A stretch of 36,954 nt of DNA, from positions 1 to 36,954 of the forward strand of contig JAUVLU010000027.1 of the NCBI GenBank assembly GCA_030600585.1, read 5' to 3'. Below are positions 16,801 through 24,500 of this stretch, piece by piece. Made by a program: the position numbers and the translations under genes. Positions within the stretch are counted from its first letter, which is position 1; the number at the start of each line of letters is the position of its first letter. Source of the DNA: Candidatus Cloacimonadota bacterium. GTDB lineage: Bacteria > Cloacimonadota > Cloacimonadia > Cloacimonadales > TCS61. Under the pieces are notes generated by a model. The model saw nothing but the letters and a program-made list of their open reading frames with translations, was not told the origin of the DNA and ran no database searches.

Positions 16801-17167
16801 ACATTGGGCAAATTTTAAACGTAATCCACAAAGAACCGGTAATGCTTCCGATCCTACATCCGGAATCGAGCCGGAAGTAGTTCCTGTATTTTCAAACGAA
16901 CTGAGCAAGAACTATCCCAACCCGTTCAATCCGGAAACTAATATCAGCTTCAGTATTAAGGAAGATGGTTATGTGAGCTTGAAAGTTTATAATATGCGTG
17001 GACAACTGGTAAAAACTCTCATCTCAGAAAACCTGCAGGAAGGTGTTCATTTTACACTATGGAACGGTAAAGATAATAGCAATAAATCTGTTTCCAGCGG
17101 AATTTATTTTTACAAAATGGATTCCAAAAACTATTCATCAACCAGAAAAATGATCCTTCTAAAATAA
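13868..17167 (+). CDS. Secreted subtilisin-like serine protease with FG-GAP/VCBS-like repeats and C-terminal sorting domain
   Basis: A 1099-aa exported protease. Residues 1-19 are a signal peptide and about 20-140 a propeptide. About 165-475 is an S8 catalytic domain with Asp 175 (IVDSG), His 253 (AHGTHVAG), oxyanion Asn 346 (AAGNDNEN) and Ser 413 (GTSMASPVAAG), so all catalytic residues are present. Residues about 480-600 form an Asp/Asn-rich Ig-like segment. About 600-985 hold repeats of the form DLNNDGNLEVLV and DVDGNGTMEVIV, an FG-GAP/VCBS-like beta-propeller with calcium-loop character. About 1005-1099 (KNYPNPFNPET to RKMILLK) is the FlgD-Ig/Por-type sorting domain. It is probably delivered to the cell surface or medium. 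It heads a plus-strand run of similar cargo genes. Confidence 0.95.
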   Translation: MKKVFFFIVTVLCFTSLFANMAIPFNEEYFLPKRIIVGFEWNAIGNRECVLEHELNDGIVETGIASFDILSEQFEFVELKQRIDFVKDLDWNDNGLYPRCIYNITLANNDNIEAAVEALAADPNIIYAEYEPIYKIDYVPNDASYDMQWYHEFIQSEPAWDYTTGSEDVIIGIVDSGIKWNHPDLLNNIWINEPELNSTSGGSPMNINWTAGSVSGGNGIDDDGNGKIDDCIGWNFYGAQSNQSYQGYADNAHGTHVAGCAGAVGDNYIGVTGPMMNVKLISSRHSPTNTSSNSIYNGYLGVYYCADSGADIINCSWGGGGSPYTPNLAINYAMDHGAIVTCAAGNDNENLASNPHYPGNCTNAVCVAATGPNNDVKAMFSNYGTTVDVSAPGANIYSTIISGNGYENYSGTSMASPVAAGVAGLIKSVHPELTSQELKTRLEYTCDDIEAVNDSMYIGMLGAGRVNSFKGAMYDLIPNLTIAEITILEQTGDGDGVPNPGEVINLLVNLENDAFWLDAENITATISCEVAEVTILNDETTYSDISSGSSGWNSGDPFSFETPAELSDFVIPFTMTISANPSAAWPYVIEHEVIVELTLAQAGWPLVLGSVSTSSGVIVDLENDGSNEIIFGDYAGMIHVMQADGTPVAPFPIDTGATIGVAVAVGFVDSDDNEDIVIGNDAGHVIAYDHDGNIIFDYLAGGSIKSNPMIADVDGNGTMEVIVCTYPVGAVHIINSDGTSFPNFPATLDSPVMFSAAIGDLNNDGNLEVLVVTIAGSLYAISSNTGSNLSGWPYALGSGSTQGPTLSNLDADIYPEVLIATAATPGNVHVIDNDGSLILDLAIDAQVRTAIVTADFNNNGNNDICFIDFSGNIHLVDQAGNDLPNFPVNIGESVDSTPVIVDMDANGTLDIVFGDNAGYLHSIDITGNETFMFPINLGSSLKVAPAIGYADDDGDIEILIPNQTSYFLIDYKNSSGAVHWANFKRNPQRTGNASDPTSGIEPEVVPVFSNELSKNYPNPFNPETNISFSIKEDGYVSLKVYNMRGQLVKTLISENLQEGVHFTLWNGKDNSNKSVSSGIYFYKMDSKNYSSTRKMILLK

Positions 17168-17282
17168 CCTTCGGAACGATGTATCGGCTTGAGTAACAAA
17201 CGATGCTGGAATTCTCTTGCCTGTCTTACGATTGATTCTGAGAGATCTTCCGAAAGGTTGCGTTCATAAAAAGTGGGGAAAG
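17159..17282 (+). repeat. About 125-nt dispersed repeat, copy 1, in the 3' region of the subtilase gene
   Basis: Starts at the last codons of the gene (CTAAAATAACC) and runs to GGGGAAAG. The second copy is at 21498-21624 with about six substitutions and one 3-nt indel over the compared stretch. The ends carry roughly inverted words (AACCTTCGGAACG on the left, CTTCCGAAAGGTT on the right), so the transcript could fold into a long stem. Confidence 0.8.
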
Positions 17283-17297
17283 CAATTTGCTTTCCCC
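17275..17297 (+). terminator. Rho-independent-type terminator hairpin after the subtilase
   Basis: GGGGAAAGCAA pairs perfectly with TTGCTTTCCCC around a single T (a realistic 5-nt loop leaves a 9-bp stem), followed by ATTTATTATTAT. Its left arm lies in the end of the dispersed repeat. Copy 2 of the repeat keeps only the left arm. Confidence 0.7.
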
Positions 17298-17583
17298 ATT
17301 TATTATTATAAATTAACACCCAAAGTATTTGACAGAAAAAGTTGTTTGAATTGAACTGCCGGTTGAAACATAAAAGAAATTTGTTTGCTGAAAGATTGTA
17401 AAAAAGATAAATTAATTAATTCTAATATCGAAGTGAAGGAATCTGAGTTCATAATTTAGAACTACGAATTAATTATATGTGAAATATTACTATCATAAAT
17501 AGGTTTTTTCTACAAAAAATGACATTTAATTATCGTGGTTAAATATTGAATTTTATATTAAAAAATTAAAAAAGGAGGAGATC
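17298..17583 (+). promoter_or_regulatory. AT-rich leader with TTTGACAG motif and a 28-nt block shared with the next gene
   Basis: TTTGACAG at 17328-17335 resembles motifs at 10360, 13797, 21681 and 31022 (minus). The 28-nt block at 17444-17471 (beginning TGAGTTCATAATTTAGAA) recurs at 19703-19730 upstream of the paralogue with 2 mismatches. AGGAGGAG precedes ATG 17584. No clear -10 box is seen. Confidence 0.45.
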
Positions 17584-19590
17584 ATGAAAAAAGTAATTTT
17601 ATTAACGATTGTTTTGATTCTATCATTTGTTTCTGAAGTAACAGCTCAGACACATGGTGACATACTCTGGACGAACTGCTATGGAGGGCCAGGCAGTGAT
17701 AAAGGTTCTGAAGTTCAACTGACATCTGATGGTGGATACATCATTACAGGACGAACAGGTTCATTCGGTGCAGGTGCTCAAGATGCTTATCTTATAAGGA
17801 CCGATGCAAATGGTGATACACTCTGGACAAAAACCTATGGCGGCACAGACTGGGATTATGCCTACTCGGTTAAGCAAACAACAGATGATGGATTTATTGT
17901 TGTAGGAGGATCAAGGTCGTTCAGTAGTGGTGGGGATTATGATGTTTATCTTATAAAGACCGATGCGAATGGTGATACCCTTTGGACAAAAACATACGGC
18001 GGAACAGATACTGAATATGGTTCTTCGGTTCAATTGACATCTGATGGGGGCTACATCATTATCGGAGTTACAATGTCGTACGGTGCAGGTGACAGAGATT
18101 TCTATCTTATAAAGACCGATGCAAATGGTGATATACTCTGGACGCAAACATACGGCGGAACAGATAGCGATGAAGGTTATTCAGTTCAACTAACATCTGA
18201 TGGAGGATATATTCTTGTAGGAGAAACATGCTCATACGGTGTACCAGTTGGTTCAGCAGATGTTTGGCTAATCAAAACCGATGCAGACGGTAATTTACTC
18301 TGGTCGCAAACCTATGGGGGTGCCTATACTGATTTTGGCAATTCTGTCCAACTGACATCTGACGGCGGATACATTATTGCAGCAGGAACGTGGTCGTATG
18401 GTGCCGGCAATACAGATGGTTATCTTATAAAGACAGATGCAGATGGTAATTCTCTCTGGACGCAAACCTATGGAAATACTTTTTATGACACTGCATATTC
18501 TATTCAGCAGACCGCTGATGGCGGTTATATTTTTACCGGCGATTATGGGTATGCAGATTATACAAATGATGTTTGGATAGTTAAGACAGATGAATCCGGT
18601 AATACAATTTGGGAAGAAACGTATGGAGAGGCAGGTGGCTGGAATTATGATTGTGGGGCTTCAATACAAATAACCTCTGATTATAACTATATTATTGCAG
18701 GGCAAACGTATTCCTATGGTGCAGGAGATTGGGATGTATGGATGTTAAAAATTGCTGGTGATGGTATTCCTCAATTAAATCCACCGACAAACGTTGTGTT
18801 CAATTCCTTTGTCGAGATCATTTTCTGGGAACCTCCGGAAGATTCAAATGCTACTTTAATAAATTATAACATATATCTGGATGGAGTTCTGGTAGAAATT
18901 GTTGGAATCGATATATTTGAATATCAATATATTGATATTCCACCTGGGCTTTATATTGTTGGTGTTTCTGCGGTTTATGAAGAAGGTGAATCAGAAATTA
19001 TTGAAGATGATGGTTGGGGATATATACGTTATCCCCCTACAAATGCTTCTTATGAGATAATTGATGACCACATTCATCTAACATGGCAGGAACCTGAACC
19101 GGGAAGTACATTTCCATTTCTGAATTACAAAATCTACCTGGATGGAGAGTTATTAGAAGAAACCAATGAACTTTTCTGCGATATATACGGTCTTGTCAGT
19201 GGTCAATCCTATCTTGTAGGGCTTACAGCTTTTTATGAGTATTTGTTTGAGTCCGATCCGATAGAATTTGAAATTACGTTTACCGGAATAAATCCGGGAA
19301 ATATCCAACCTGTTTCTGTTCTTTACCAGAATTATCCCAACCCATTCAATCCTGAAACTACAATCTCTTTTTCTGTAACACAAACGTCCCCGTTTGTGAC
19401 TCTTGAAATATTCAACATCAAAGGACAGAAGGTAAAAACACTTGTAAATGAAATACTGGATGCAGGTACACATCAGGTTGTTTGGAACGGAACTGACGAA
19501 AACAATAAGCAGGTTACATCAGGAATCTATTACTATCAATTGAAAGCAGAAAAATATACAAGCATTAAAAAGATGATTTTGATGAAATAG
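17584..19590 (+). CDS. Secreted seven-repeat protein (probable beta-propeller) with two FN3-like domains and C-terminal sorting domain
   Basis: A 668-aa protein of unknown function. Signal peptide 1-21. Residues about 25-390 hold seven repeats of about 50 aa, each starting (L/I)W(T/E/S)xxYG and containing TSDGGYI, G.T.SYGAG and D.YLIKTDANGDTL; seven units suggest one closed seven-bladed propeller. Two FN3-like domains follow (about 393-475 and 478-560, each with YNIYLDG or YKIYLDG). Residues about 580-668 (NYPNPFNPET to IKKMILMK) are the FlgD/Por-type sorting domain. The tandem paralogue at 19746 shares the repeats and about 95% of the DNA of the sorting module. It is likely surface-exposed or released; binding partners are unknown. 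Confidence 0.9.
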   Translation: MKKVILLTIVLILSFVSEVTAQTHGDILWTNCYGGPGSDKGSEVQLTSDGGYIITGRTGSFGAGAQDAYLIRTDANGDTLWTKTYGGTDWDYAYSVKQTTDDGFIVVGGSRSFSSGGDYDVYLIKTDANGDTLWTKTYGGTDTEYGSSVQLTSDGGYIIIGVTMSYGAGDRDFYLIKTDANGDILWTQTYGGTDSDEGYSVQLTSDGGYILVGETCSYGVPVGSADVWLIKTDADGNLLWSQTYGGAYTDFGNSVQLTSDGGYIIAAGTWSYGAGNTDGYLIKTDADGNSLWTQTYGNTFYDTAYSIQQTADGGYIFTGDYGYADYTNDVWIVKTDESGNTIWEETYGEAGGWNYDCGASIQITSDYNYIIAGQTYSYGAGDWDVWMLKIAGDGIPQLNPPTNVVFNSFVEIIFWEPPEDSNATLINYNIYLDGVLVEIVGIDIFEYQYIDIPPGLYIVGVSAVYEEGESEIIEDDGWGYIRYPPTNASYEIIDDHIHLTWQEPEPGSTFPFLNYKIYLDGELLEETNELFCDIYGLVSGQSYLVGLTAFYEYLFESDPIEFEITFTGINPGNIQPVSVLYQNYPNPFNPETTISFSVTQTSPFVTLEIFNIKGQKVKTLVNEILDAGTHQVVWNGTDENNKQVTSGIYYYQLKAEKYTSIKKMILMK

Positions 19591-19702
19591 GGTTCAACTC
19601 CCTCTTTGGTTACCTCCATAATTAGAGGATGTTTGTGTTTGCGAGATGCAATGTTTCACCGCTGGAACTAATTTTAAAATTAGCATGTGGATGAGGCAAA
19701 AT

Positions 19703-19730
19703 TGAGTTCAAAATTTAGAAATACGAATTA
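19703..19730 (+). promoter_or_regulatory. 28-nt leader block shared with the upstream paralogue
   Basis: This block matches 17444-17471 at 26 of 28 positions. It ends 15 nt before ATG 19746, whereas the other copy ends 112 nt before its gene, so it is probably a relic of the gene duplication and not a fixed-position operator. Confidence 0.5.
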
Positions 19731-19745
19731 TTCTAAGGAGAAAAC

Positions 19746-21476
19746 ATGAAAAAAGTAATGTTAATAACAGTGATGCTGTGCTTATTTTTTGTATCTGGAT
19801 TATTGGGCCAGGCACCTGGTGACACATTATGGACGAAGACCTATGGAGGAGTAGATATTGATTCTGGAACCTCAGTTCAACAGACTACAGATGGCGGATA
19901 CATCGTTACAGGGACTACGGAAAATTTCGGTGCAGGCGGTAATGATGTATGGCTCATCAAGACAAATACATCCGGTGATACCCTGTGGACAAAGACATAT
20001 GGAGGGACAAATGATGATTTGGGACAATCAGTTCAGCAAACCACAGATGGTGGATACATCGTTGCAGGATGGACAAAATCTTCTTCCTTTTGTAATTTGG
20101 GATACTTAATAAAGACTGATTCAGATGGTGATACTCTCTGGACAAAGATCTTGGGAGATGATGGATTTATCAAATTTACTGAGTTTTATTCAGTTCAGCA
20201 GACCACAGATGGCGGATATGTCGCTGCGGGATTTACAACTTGCTATGGTGCTGGTGGATACGATGTTTATCTAATTAAGACCGATTCAAATGGGGATACT
20301 CTCTGGACAAATACATATGGAGGTGCAGGTGCCGATCAAGGCTGGTCGGTCCAGCAGACGACAGATGGCGGTTACATAGTAGCAGGATTTACAGAATCCT
20401 ATGCTATAGGTAATTTGGATGTGTACTTAGTAAAGACCGATTCAAATGGGGATACTCTCTGGACAAAGACCTATGGAGGGACAGGTTACGAAAAAGGCTT
20501 TTCGGCCAGGCAAACTTCTGATGGAGGATATATTGTTGGGGGATATACGGGGACAGCCGATATGTACTCTAGAGATATGTATCTAATAAAGACAGATTCA
20601 AATGGTGATACCCTCTGGACAAAAATCTATGGGGGTGCAACTGGTGATGAGGAGAGCCGCCTAGTTATACAGACCTCAGATGGTGGATATATTGCTACAG
20701 GATCTACAGCTTCCTATGGTGCAGGTAGTCATGATGTTTATTTATTAAAGACAGATTCAGATGGTGATACCCTCTGGACAGGTACCTATGGTGGTACAGG
20801 TTTCGATTATGGCTATTCAGTCCAGCAGATCACAGGTGGTGGATATATTGTTGCAGGTTATACAACATCATATGGTGCAGGTTATTATGATGTATGGATG
20901 TTAAAAATTGCTGGTGATGGTATACCTCCACTCAACCCACCACAAAATTTATTTGTAGACGAACTTGGTTATGCAACATGGGATCCTCCTTTAGCTCGAG
21001 ACTTACTTGGTTATAACATCTATCTGGATGGAGTATTTATAGGTCTCACAACAGACCTGTTCTGGCAATATACAGATTTAGTAAATGGCCAAATTTATAT
21101 AGCTGGTGTTTCTGCATTATATGATGAGGGTGAATCCGATCCTATTAATAATGACTTCATGTATATCGGAACAAATGCTGAGAATGATATTATACTGACA
21201 ACGAAGCTCATGGGTAATTATCCCAACCCGTTCAATCCGACAACTACAATCTCTTTTTCTGTAACACAAACGTCCCCGTTTGTGACTCTTGAAATATTCA
21301 ACACCAAAGGGCAGAAGGTAAAAACACTCGTAAATGAAAAACTGGATGCAGGTGCACATCAGGTTGTATGGAACGGAACTGACGAAAACAATAAGCAGGT
21401 TACATCAGGAATCTATTACTATCAATTGAAAGCAGGAAAATATACTGAAACGAAGAAAATGATTCTCCTTCGCTAA
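19746..21476 (+). CDS. Secreted seven-repeat protein (probable beta-propeller), paralogue, with FN3-like and C-terminal sorting domain
   Basis: A 576-aa paralogue of the preceding gene. Signal peptide about 1-21 (ends LLGQA). Seven repeats (about 25-395) begin LWTKTYGG or close variants; repeat 3 is the most divergent (LWTKILGDDG). One FN3-like domain (about 398-475) replaces the two in the neighbour. Residues about 488-576 are the sorting domain (GNYPNPFNPTT to KKMILLR). The C-terminal residue is Arg instead of the usual Lys, because a 30-nt palindromic segment appears to have entered at the last codons and supplied a new stop. CTAAGGAG precedes ATG 19746. Same strand, 155 nt after its paralogue. 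Confidence 0.9.
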   Translation: MKKVMLITVMLCLFFVSGLLGQAPGDTLWTKTYGGVDIDSGTSVQQTTDGGYIVTGTTENFGAGGNDVWLIKTNTSGDTLWTKTYGGTNDDLGQSVQQTTDGGYIVAGWTKSSSFCNLGYLIKTDSDGDTLWTKILGDDGFIKFTEFYSVQQTTDGGYVAAGFTTCYGAGGYDVYLIKTDSNGDTLWTNTYGGAGADQGWSVQQTTDGGYIVAGFTESYAIGNLDVYLVKTDSNGDTLWTKTYGGTGYEKGFSARQTSDGGYIVGGYTGTADMYSRDMYLIKTDSNGDTLWTKIYGGATGDEESRLVIQTSDGGYIATGSTASYGAGSHDVYLLKTDSDGDTLWTGTYGGTGFDYGYSVQQITGGGYIVAGYTTSYGAGYYDVWMLKIAGDGIPPLNPPQNLFVDELGYATWDPPLARDLLGYNIYLDGVFIGLTTDLFWQYTDLVNGQIYIAGVSALYDEGESDPINNDFMYIGTNAENDIILTTKLMGNYPNPFNPTTTISFSVTQTSPFVTLEIFNTKGQKVKTLVNEKLDAGAHQVVWNGTDENNKQVTSGIYYYQLKAGKYTETKKMILLR

Positions 21477-21499
21477 AGCTTCGGAGGACAAGTCCTCCT
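21470..21499 (+). repeat. Palindromic insert at the stop codon of the paralogue
   Basis: The segment contains GGAGGAC-AA-GTCCTCC (21483-21498). Removing 21470-21499 restores ATT CTC CT.AAAATAACC, the same end (ILLK stop, then AACC) as in the subtilase gene. CTCCT occurs on both sides of the proposed insert, although part of it belongs to the palindrome. The insert is 30 nt, a multiple of three. Confidence 0.65.
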
Positions 21500-21624
21500 A
21501 AAATAACCTTCGGAACGATGTATCGGCTTGAGTAACAAACGATGCTGGAATTCTCTTGCCTGTCTTACGGTCGATTCTGAGAGACCTTCCGAACGGTTAT
21601 GTTCATTTAAAAAGATGGGGAAAG
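21498..21624 (+). repeat. About 125-nt dispersed repeat, copy 2
   Basis: Second copy of the 17159-17282 repeat, beginning with the residual CTAAAATAACC of an old gene end and finishing at GGGGAAAG. The right arm of the terminator present after copy 1 is missing here. Clearer terminal inversion than copy 1: AACCTTCGGAACG against CCTTCCGAACGGTT. Confidence 0.8.
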
Positions 21625-21681
21625 AAGAATATCTGTGAGTAATCTATTGAGCTTTCTAAATGTAGGAGAGACAGAATAAAT

Positions 21682-21687
21682 TTGACA
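21682..21687 (+). promoter_or_regulatory. Possible -35 box (TTGACA) before the orphan gene
   Basis: TTTGACAGGAAAAGTT (21681-21696) nearly matches 10360-10374 and 17328-17343. It sits about 60 nt before ATG 21747. TATAAA lies only about 10 nt downstream, which is too close for a standard -10, so the promoter assignment is weak. Confidence 0.4.
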
Positions 21688-21746
21688 GGAAAAGTTTTAT
21701 AAATTGTAGTGTAAGTTAAATATGAGTCAAATTTATTGGAGGTTTT

Positions 21747-22259
21747 ATGAAAAAATTAATTTATCAATCTTCACCTATTGTAACTTTAGCTACAAATAAT
21801 TTTATTAATATCCCCGTTATCTTTCAATATGAAAAAACACCATTAATTGAGATAGTATATGAACAAAGTATTGGTTATACTTCAAAAATACCAATTTATC
21901 ATCCGGATGGGACATACTTAGCAAAAGTTAATGGTACTCGTGTTTATCCTACAGAAGATGGGAAAAAAGCAGGTATTACAATGAATGAGTACTCTGATCA
22001 ATGGATTTGTAAAATGGATGATAAAACTATCTTTGAAGTTCATCATCAAAAAGGAGATTCCTTTAAATTATTTGCTGAATTATATACTCCAGATGGTTGT
22101 TTTGTAAAATTTGAAGATAATCCAAAGCCATCTTTAATAAATATTACTGGAAACGATATTAATGTTGGAGGTGTTAGTATGAGTGGCTGTACGTTTAATA
22201 ATCTCCAAATTGGTATTTGGTTAAAAAAAGATGGTTCCTGCCTAATTGGTTGTTCATAA
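21747..22259 (+). CDS. Protein of unknown function, 170 aa, probably cytoplasmic
   Basis: Not recognised. There is no signal peptide and no membrane segment. The middle contains IPIYHPDGTYLAKVNGTRVYP and then GKKAGI, and a second HPDG-like element (YTPDGCFVKF). The C-terminus has alternating hydrophobics (INITGNDINVGGVSMSGC, TFNNLQIGIWL), suggesting short stacked strands like a small beta-helix or sandwich, and ends with Cys residues (CLIGCS). GGAGG lies 7 nt before ATG 21747. It stands alone between the secreted-protein genes and the convergent helicase gene, with a terminator at 22322-22349. Its different character from the exported neighbours could indicate separate acquisition. Confidence 0.75.
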   Translation: MKKLIYQSSPIVTLATNNFINIPVIFQYEKTPLIEIVYEQSIGYTSKIPIYHPDGTYLAKVNGTRVYPTEDGKKAGITMNEYSDQWICKMDDKTIFEVHHQKGDSFKLFAELYTPDGCFVKFEDNPKPSLINITGNDINVGGVSMSGCTFNNLQIGIWLKKDGSCLIGCS

Positions 22260-22321
22260 AGAAAAACTTATTACAATAGCTATATTATTTTTTATAAGTT
22301 GAAAATAATAGAATAACTTAA

Positions 22322-22349
22322 AACAGCTAGATTTAATAATCTGGCTGTT
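22322..22349. terminator. Bidirectional terminator-like hairpin between convergent genes
   Basis: AACAGCTAGATT and AATCTGGCTGTT form a 12-bp stem with one G-U pair around a TAAT loop. The plus side continues ATATTTTATAG and the minus side continues TTTAAG, so it could stop transcripts from both 21747-22259 and 22362-24080. Confidence 0.65.
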
Positions 22350-22361
22350 ATATTTTATAGT

Positions 22362-24080
22362 TTAATATCTTTTCTTCCTGCGTGGTTTACCGCTTCCCGA
22401 TTTTCTATCATAACTTTTGCGTGGACTACCTGAACGGAAGTTTTTTTTTGGAGCGGATTTCTCTTTTCCTTTTGCTTCCACGATAAGAGGTTTTTTATCT
22501 CTTCCGCGACCACGGAATATTTCGATGATATGTTCTGCTTCTTCAAAAGGAACATTTGCAAAAGAAAAATTATCATAAATCTCTACATTGCGAATAAGAT
22601 GCGAATCTACCATTGCCTCTTCCTGGATAAGTTTAACCAACTTTGGTGGATCCATTTTATCTTTACGACCCAGTGCAATGAACAGCCGTGTAATTCCTTC
22701 CTGATCTGGAGAATTGTCGGGTCGTCTTCTTCCTGTATGTTTCTGTTTTCTGCCCGGTTCATGGATTTCAGTGTATTTATCAGGCGAGAACTCATCTTTA
22801 TAGGCATGAGTTAAAAGGGCAGCAATTACTTGATCTGCCGGATATTGTGCTAGAAGTTCAATTGCCACATGCATATTTTCATCAAATTTACCAGCAACAA
22901 TTATCTCATTGATCTCTTCAACAATTCTCTTTCGTTTCAGCTTGATAAGCTGCTTAACTTTAGGAAGTGATTCCTTACGGATCTCTGATTTGGAAACACG
23001 TTGAATATTCATCAGTTTGCGATATTCGGATGGTGTGATAAAGGTGATAGCAGTTCCCTGTTTTCCTGCTCTTCCGGTTCTCCCGATACGGTGTACATAA
23101 CTTTCCGGATCTTGTGGAAGTGAATAATTCAAAACATGCGTAAGGTTATTAATATCAATACCTCTGGCAGCAACATCGGTGGCTACCAGAATAGTAACAC
23201 GCTTTTTCTTGAATTGGCTGAGAATGCGTTCCCGCTGAGGTTGGGAGATATCTCCATGAATTGCGGCAGCATCATAACCACGATCTATAAGAGCATTTGC
23301 CAGATGATCTACCTTTAGTTTTGTCCGGCAGAAAACAAGAGCATAAAACTCCTTTTCCACATCGATAATGCGGCAGAGTGCTTCAAACTTATCTGAGGTA
23401 CGAACTTCAAAATAGATCTGGTCGGTCAAATTTACCGTTAGCTGCTTGGATTGAACTTTTACGACTTCGTATTCACCCATGAATTTTTCTGCCAACTGCA
23501 CGATTCTTTGAGGCATTGTGGCAGAGAATAATAAAACTCTTTTTTCTTTTGGTGTTTTAGAAAGTATCAGTTCGATATCATCAATGAATCCCATATTCAG
23601 CATTTCATCTGCTTCATCTAAAACCATAAATTTAAGGTCATCTAATTTCAATGTCTCGCGGTTCAAATGATCTATCAAACGACCGGGTGTTCCTACTATA
23701 ATTTCCACGCCCTTCTTCAAACGGCGAAATTGTTGATCGTAAGATTGTCCGCCATAAACCGGCAGAATTCCAATACTTCTACCACCACGGTAGGAATTCA
23801 TCTCCTCTGCAACCTGCACAGCAAGTTCGCGGGTTGGAGCCATGATAAGTGCCTGAACTTTTCCGGTATTTTCTATTATATTATCCATTATCGGCAGACC
23901 AAAAGCTGCAGTTTTTCCGGTTCCGGTTTGTGCCTGTCCTACAATATCTTTCTCGTTTTTCAGGAGTAAAGGGATCGTTAATTTCTGAATTGGGGAAGGT
24001 TCTTCAAATCCTTTTTTACTGATCGCCAGCAGTGATTTTTTCGATAACCCCAGATTTTCAAATTTTTCTAAATTACTCAT
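22362..24080 (-). CDS. DEAD-box ATP-dependent RNA helicase (CsdA/DeaD-like)
   Basis: A 572-aa helicase when started at ATG 24080 (AGGA site upstream; an in-frame TTG at 24110 lacks a ribosome site). Motifs in order: F-x-x-LGLSKKSL Q-motif region, SPIQ, AQTGTGKTAAF (motif I), PTRELAVQ (Ia), TPGRL (Ib), VLDEADEML (II), FSATMP (III), LVFCRTK (IV), ATDVAARGID (V), HRIGRTGRAG (VI). The C-terminal part has a DbpA-type RNA-binding fold (about 455-535) and a basic Lys/Arg/Gly/Ser-rich tail ending KPRRKKRY. This layout is that of CsdA/DeaD helicases acting on ribosome assembly or cold-structured RNA. Monocistronic by position. Confidence 0.95.
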   Translation of the reverse strand: MSNLEKFENLGLSKKSLLAISKKGFEEPSPIQKLTIPLLLKNEKDIVGQAQTGTGKTAAFGLPIMDNIIENTGKVQALIMAPTRELAVQVAEEMNSYRGGRSIGILPVYGGQSYDQQFRRLKKGVEIIVGTPGRLIDHLNRETLKLDDLKFMVLDEADEMLNMGFIDDIELILSKTPKEKRVLLFSATMPQRIVQLAEKFMGEYEVVKVQSKQLTVNLTDQIYFEVRTSDKFEALCRIIDVEKEFYALVFCRTKLKVDHLANALIDRGYDAAAIHGDISQPQRERILSQFKKKRVTILVATDVAARGIDINNLTHVLNYSLPQDPESYVHRIGRTGRAGKQGTAITFITPSEYRKLMNIQRVSKSEIRKESLPKVKQLIKLKRKRIVEEINEIIVAGKFDENMHVAIELLAQYPADQVIAALLTHAYKDEFSPDKYTEIHEPGRKQKHTGRRRPDNSPDQEGITRLFIALGRKDKMDPPKLVKLIQEEAMVDSHLIRNVEIYDNFSFANVPFEEAEHIIEIFRGRGRDKKPLIVEAKGKEKSAPKKNFRSGSPRKSYDRKSGSGKPRRKKRY

Positions 24081-24500
24081 GTGTTTCCTATACTTATATT
24101 TTTTTTGCAACGACCAGAAAGAATAAAAATGTTTCTGAAAATTACGTAAACCAAGATTTATGAGGGGGTTGTATTAGCAAGGTATTTGTTTGGGAACGCG
24201 GATCGGCTTAACTTCACCCTCGTTCATATAAAGTAGTAAAGTCAAATATAGAACTCAATCTACAATTGTAAATTTTTTAATGTTCAATTGTCTCGTTACG
24301 AAGTTATAGCGTTCCCAAGACGAACTTGGGAACGAGATTAATGTGGGATGGGCAATTGCCTATCAGGTTAGGTCATTCTGGCGCTTGCCAGCTTTGGGCT
24401 GGTATCTTGCACGTTGTTCTTTGGAAGAATCTCGAACGGAATAATAATGAAAAACATAACAATTTTCATATTATTAATCGTGTTTATTTCTATCCTTTCT
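24081..24500. other. Intergenic region with nested palindromes
   Basis: About 420 nt without a supported gene. Perfect or near-perfect palindromes: GTTCCCAAG/CTTGGGAAC around ACGAA (24311-24333), GGCAATTGCC (24351-24360), CTGGC-GCTT-GCCAG (24378-24391). TTGGGAACGC at 24190-24199 is inverted against GCGTTCCCAA at 24309-24318, so a roughly 130-nt outer stem is possible. A 21-codon plus-strand frame (24447-24512) encodes only a signal-peptide-like stub and overlaps the end of the TPR gene; I do not call it a gene. Confidence 0.6.

Noticed and set aside
17700-20930. Regular DNA repeats in the two propeller genes as a possible CRISPR array
   Set aside because: The period is about 150 nt, the frame stays open and the units encode a conserved protein motif; there are no short identical repeats with unique spacers.
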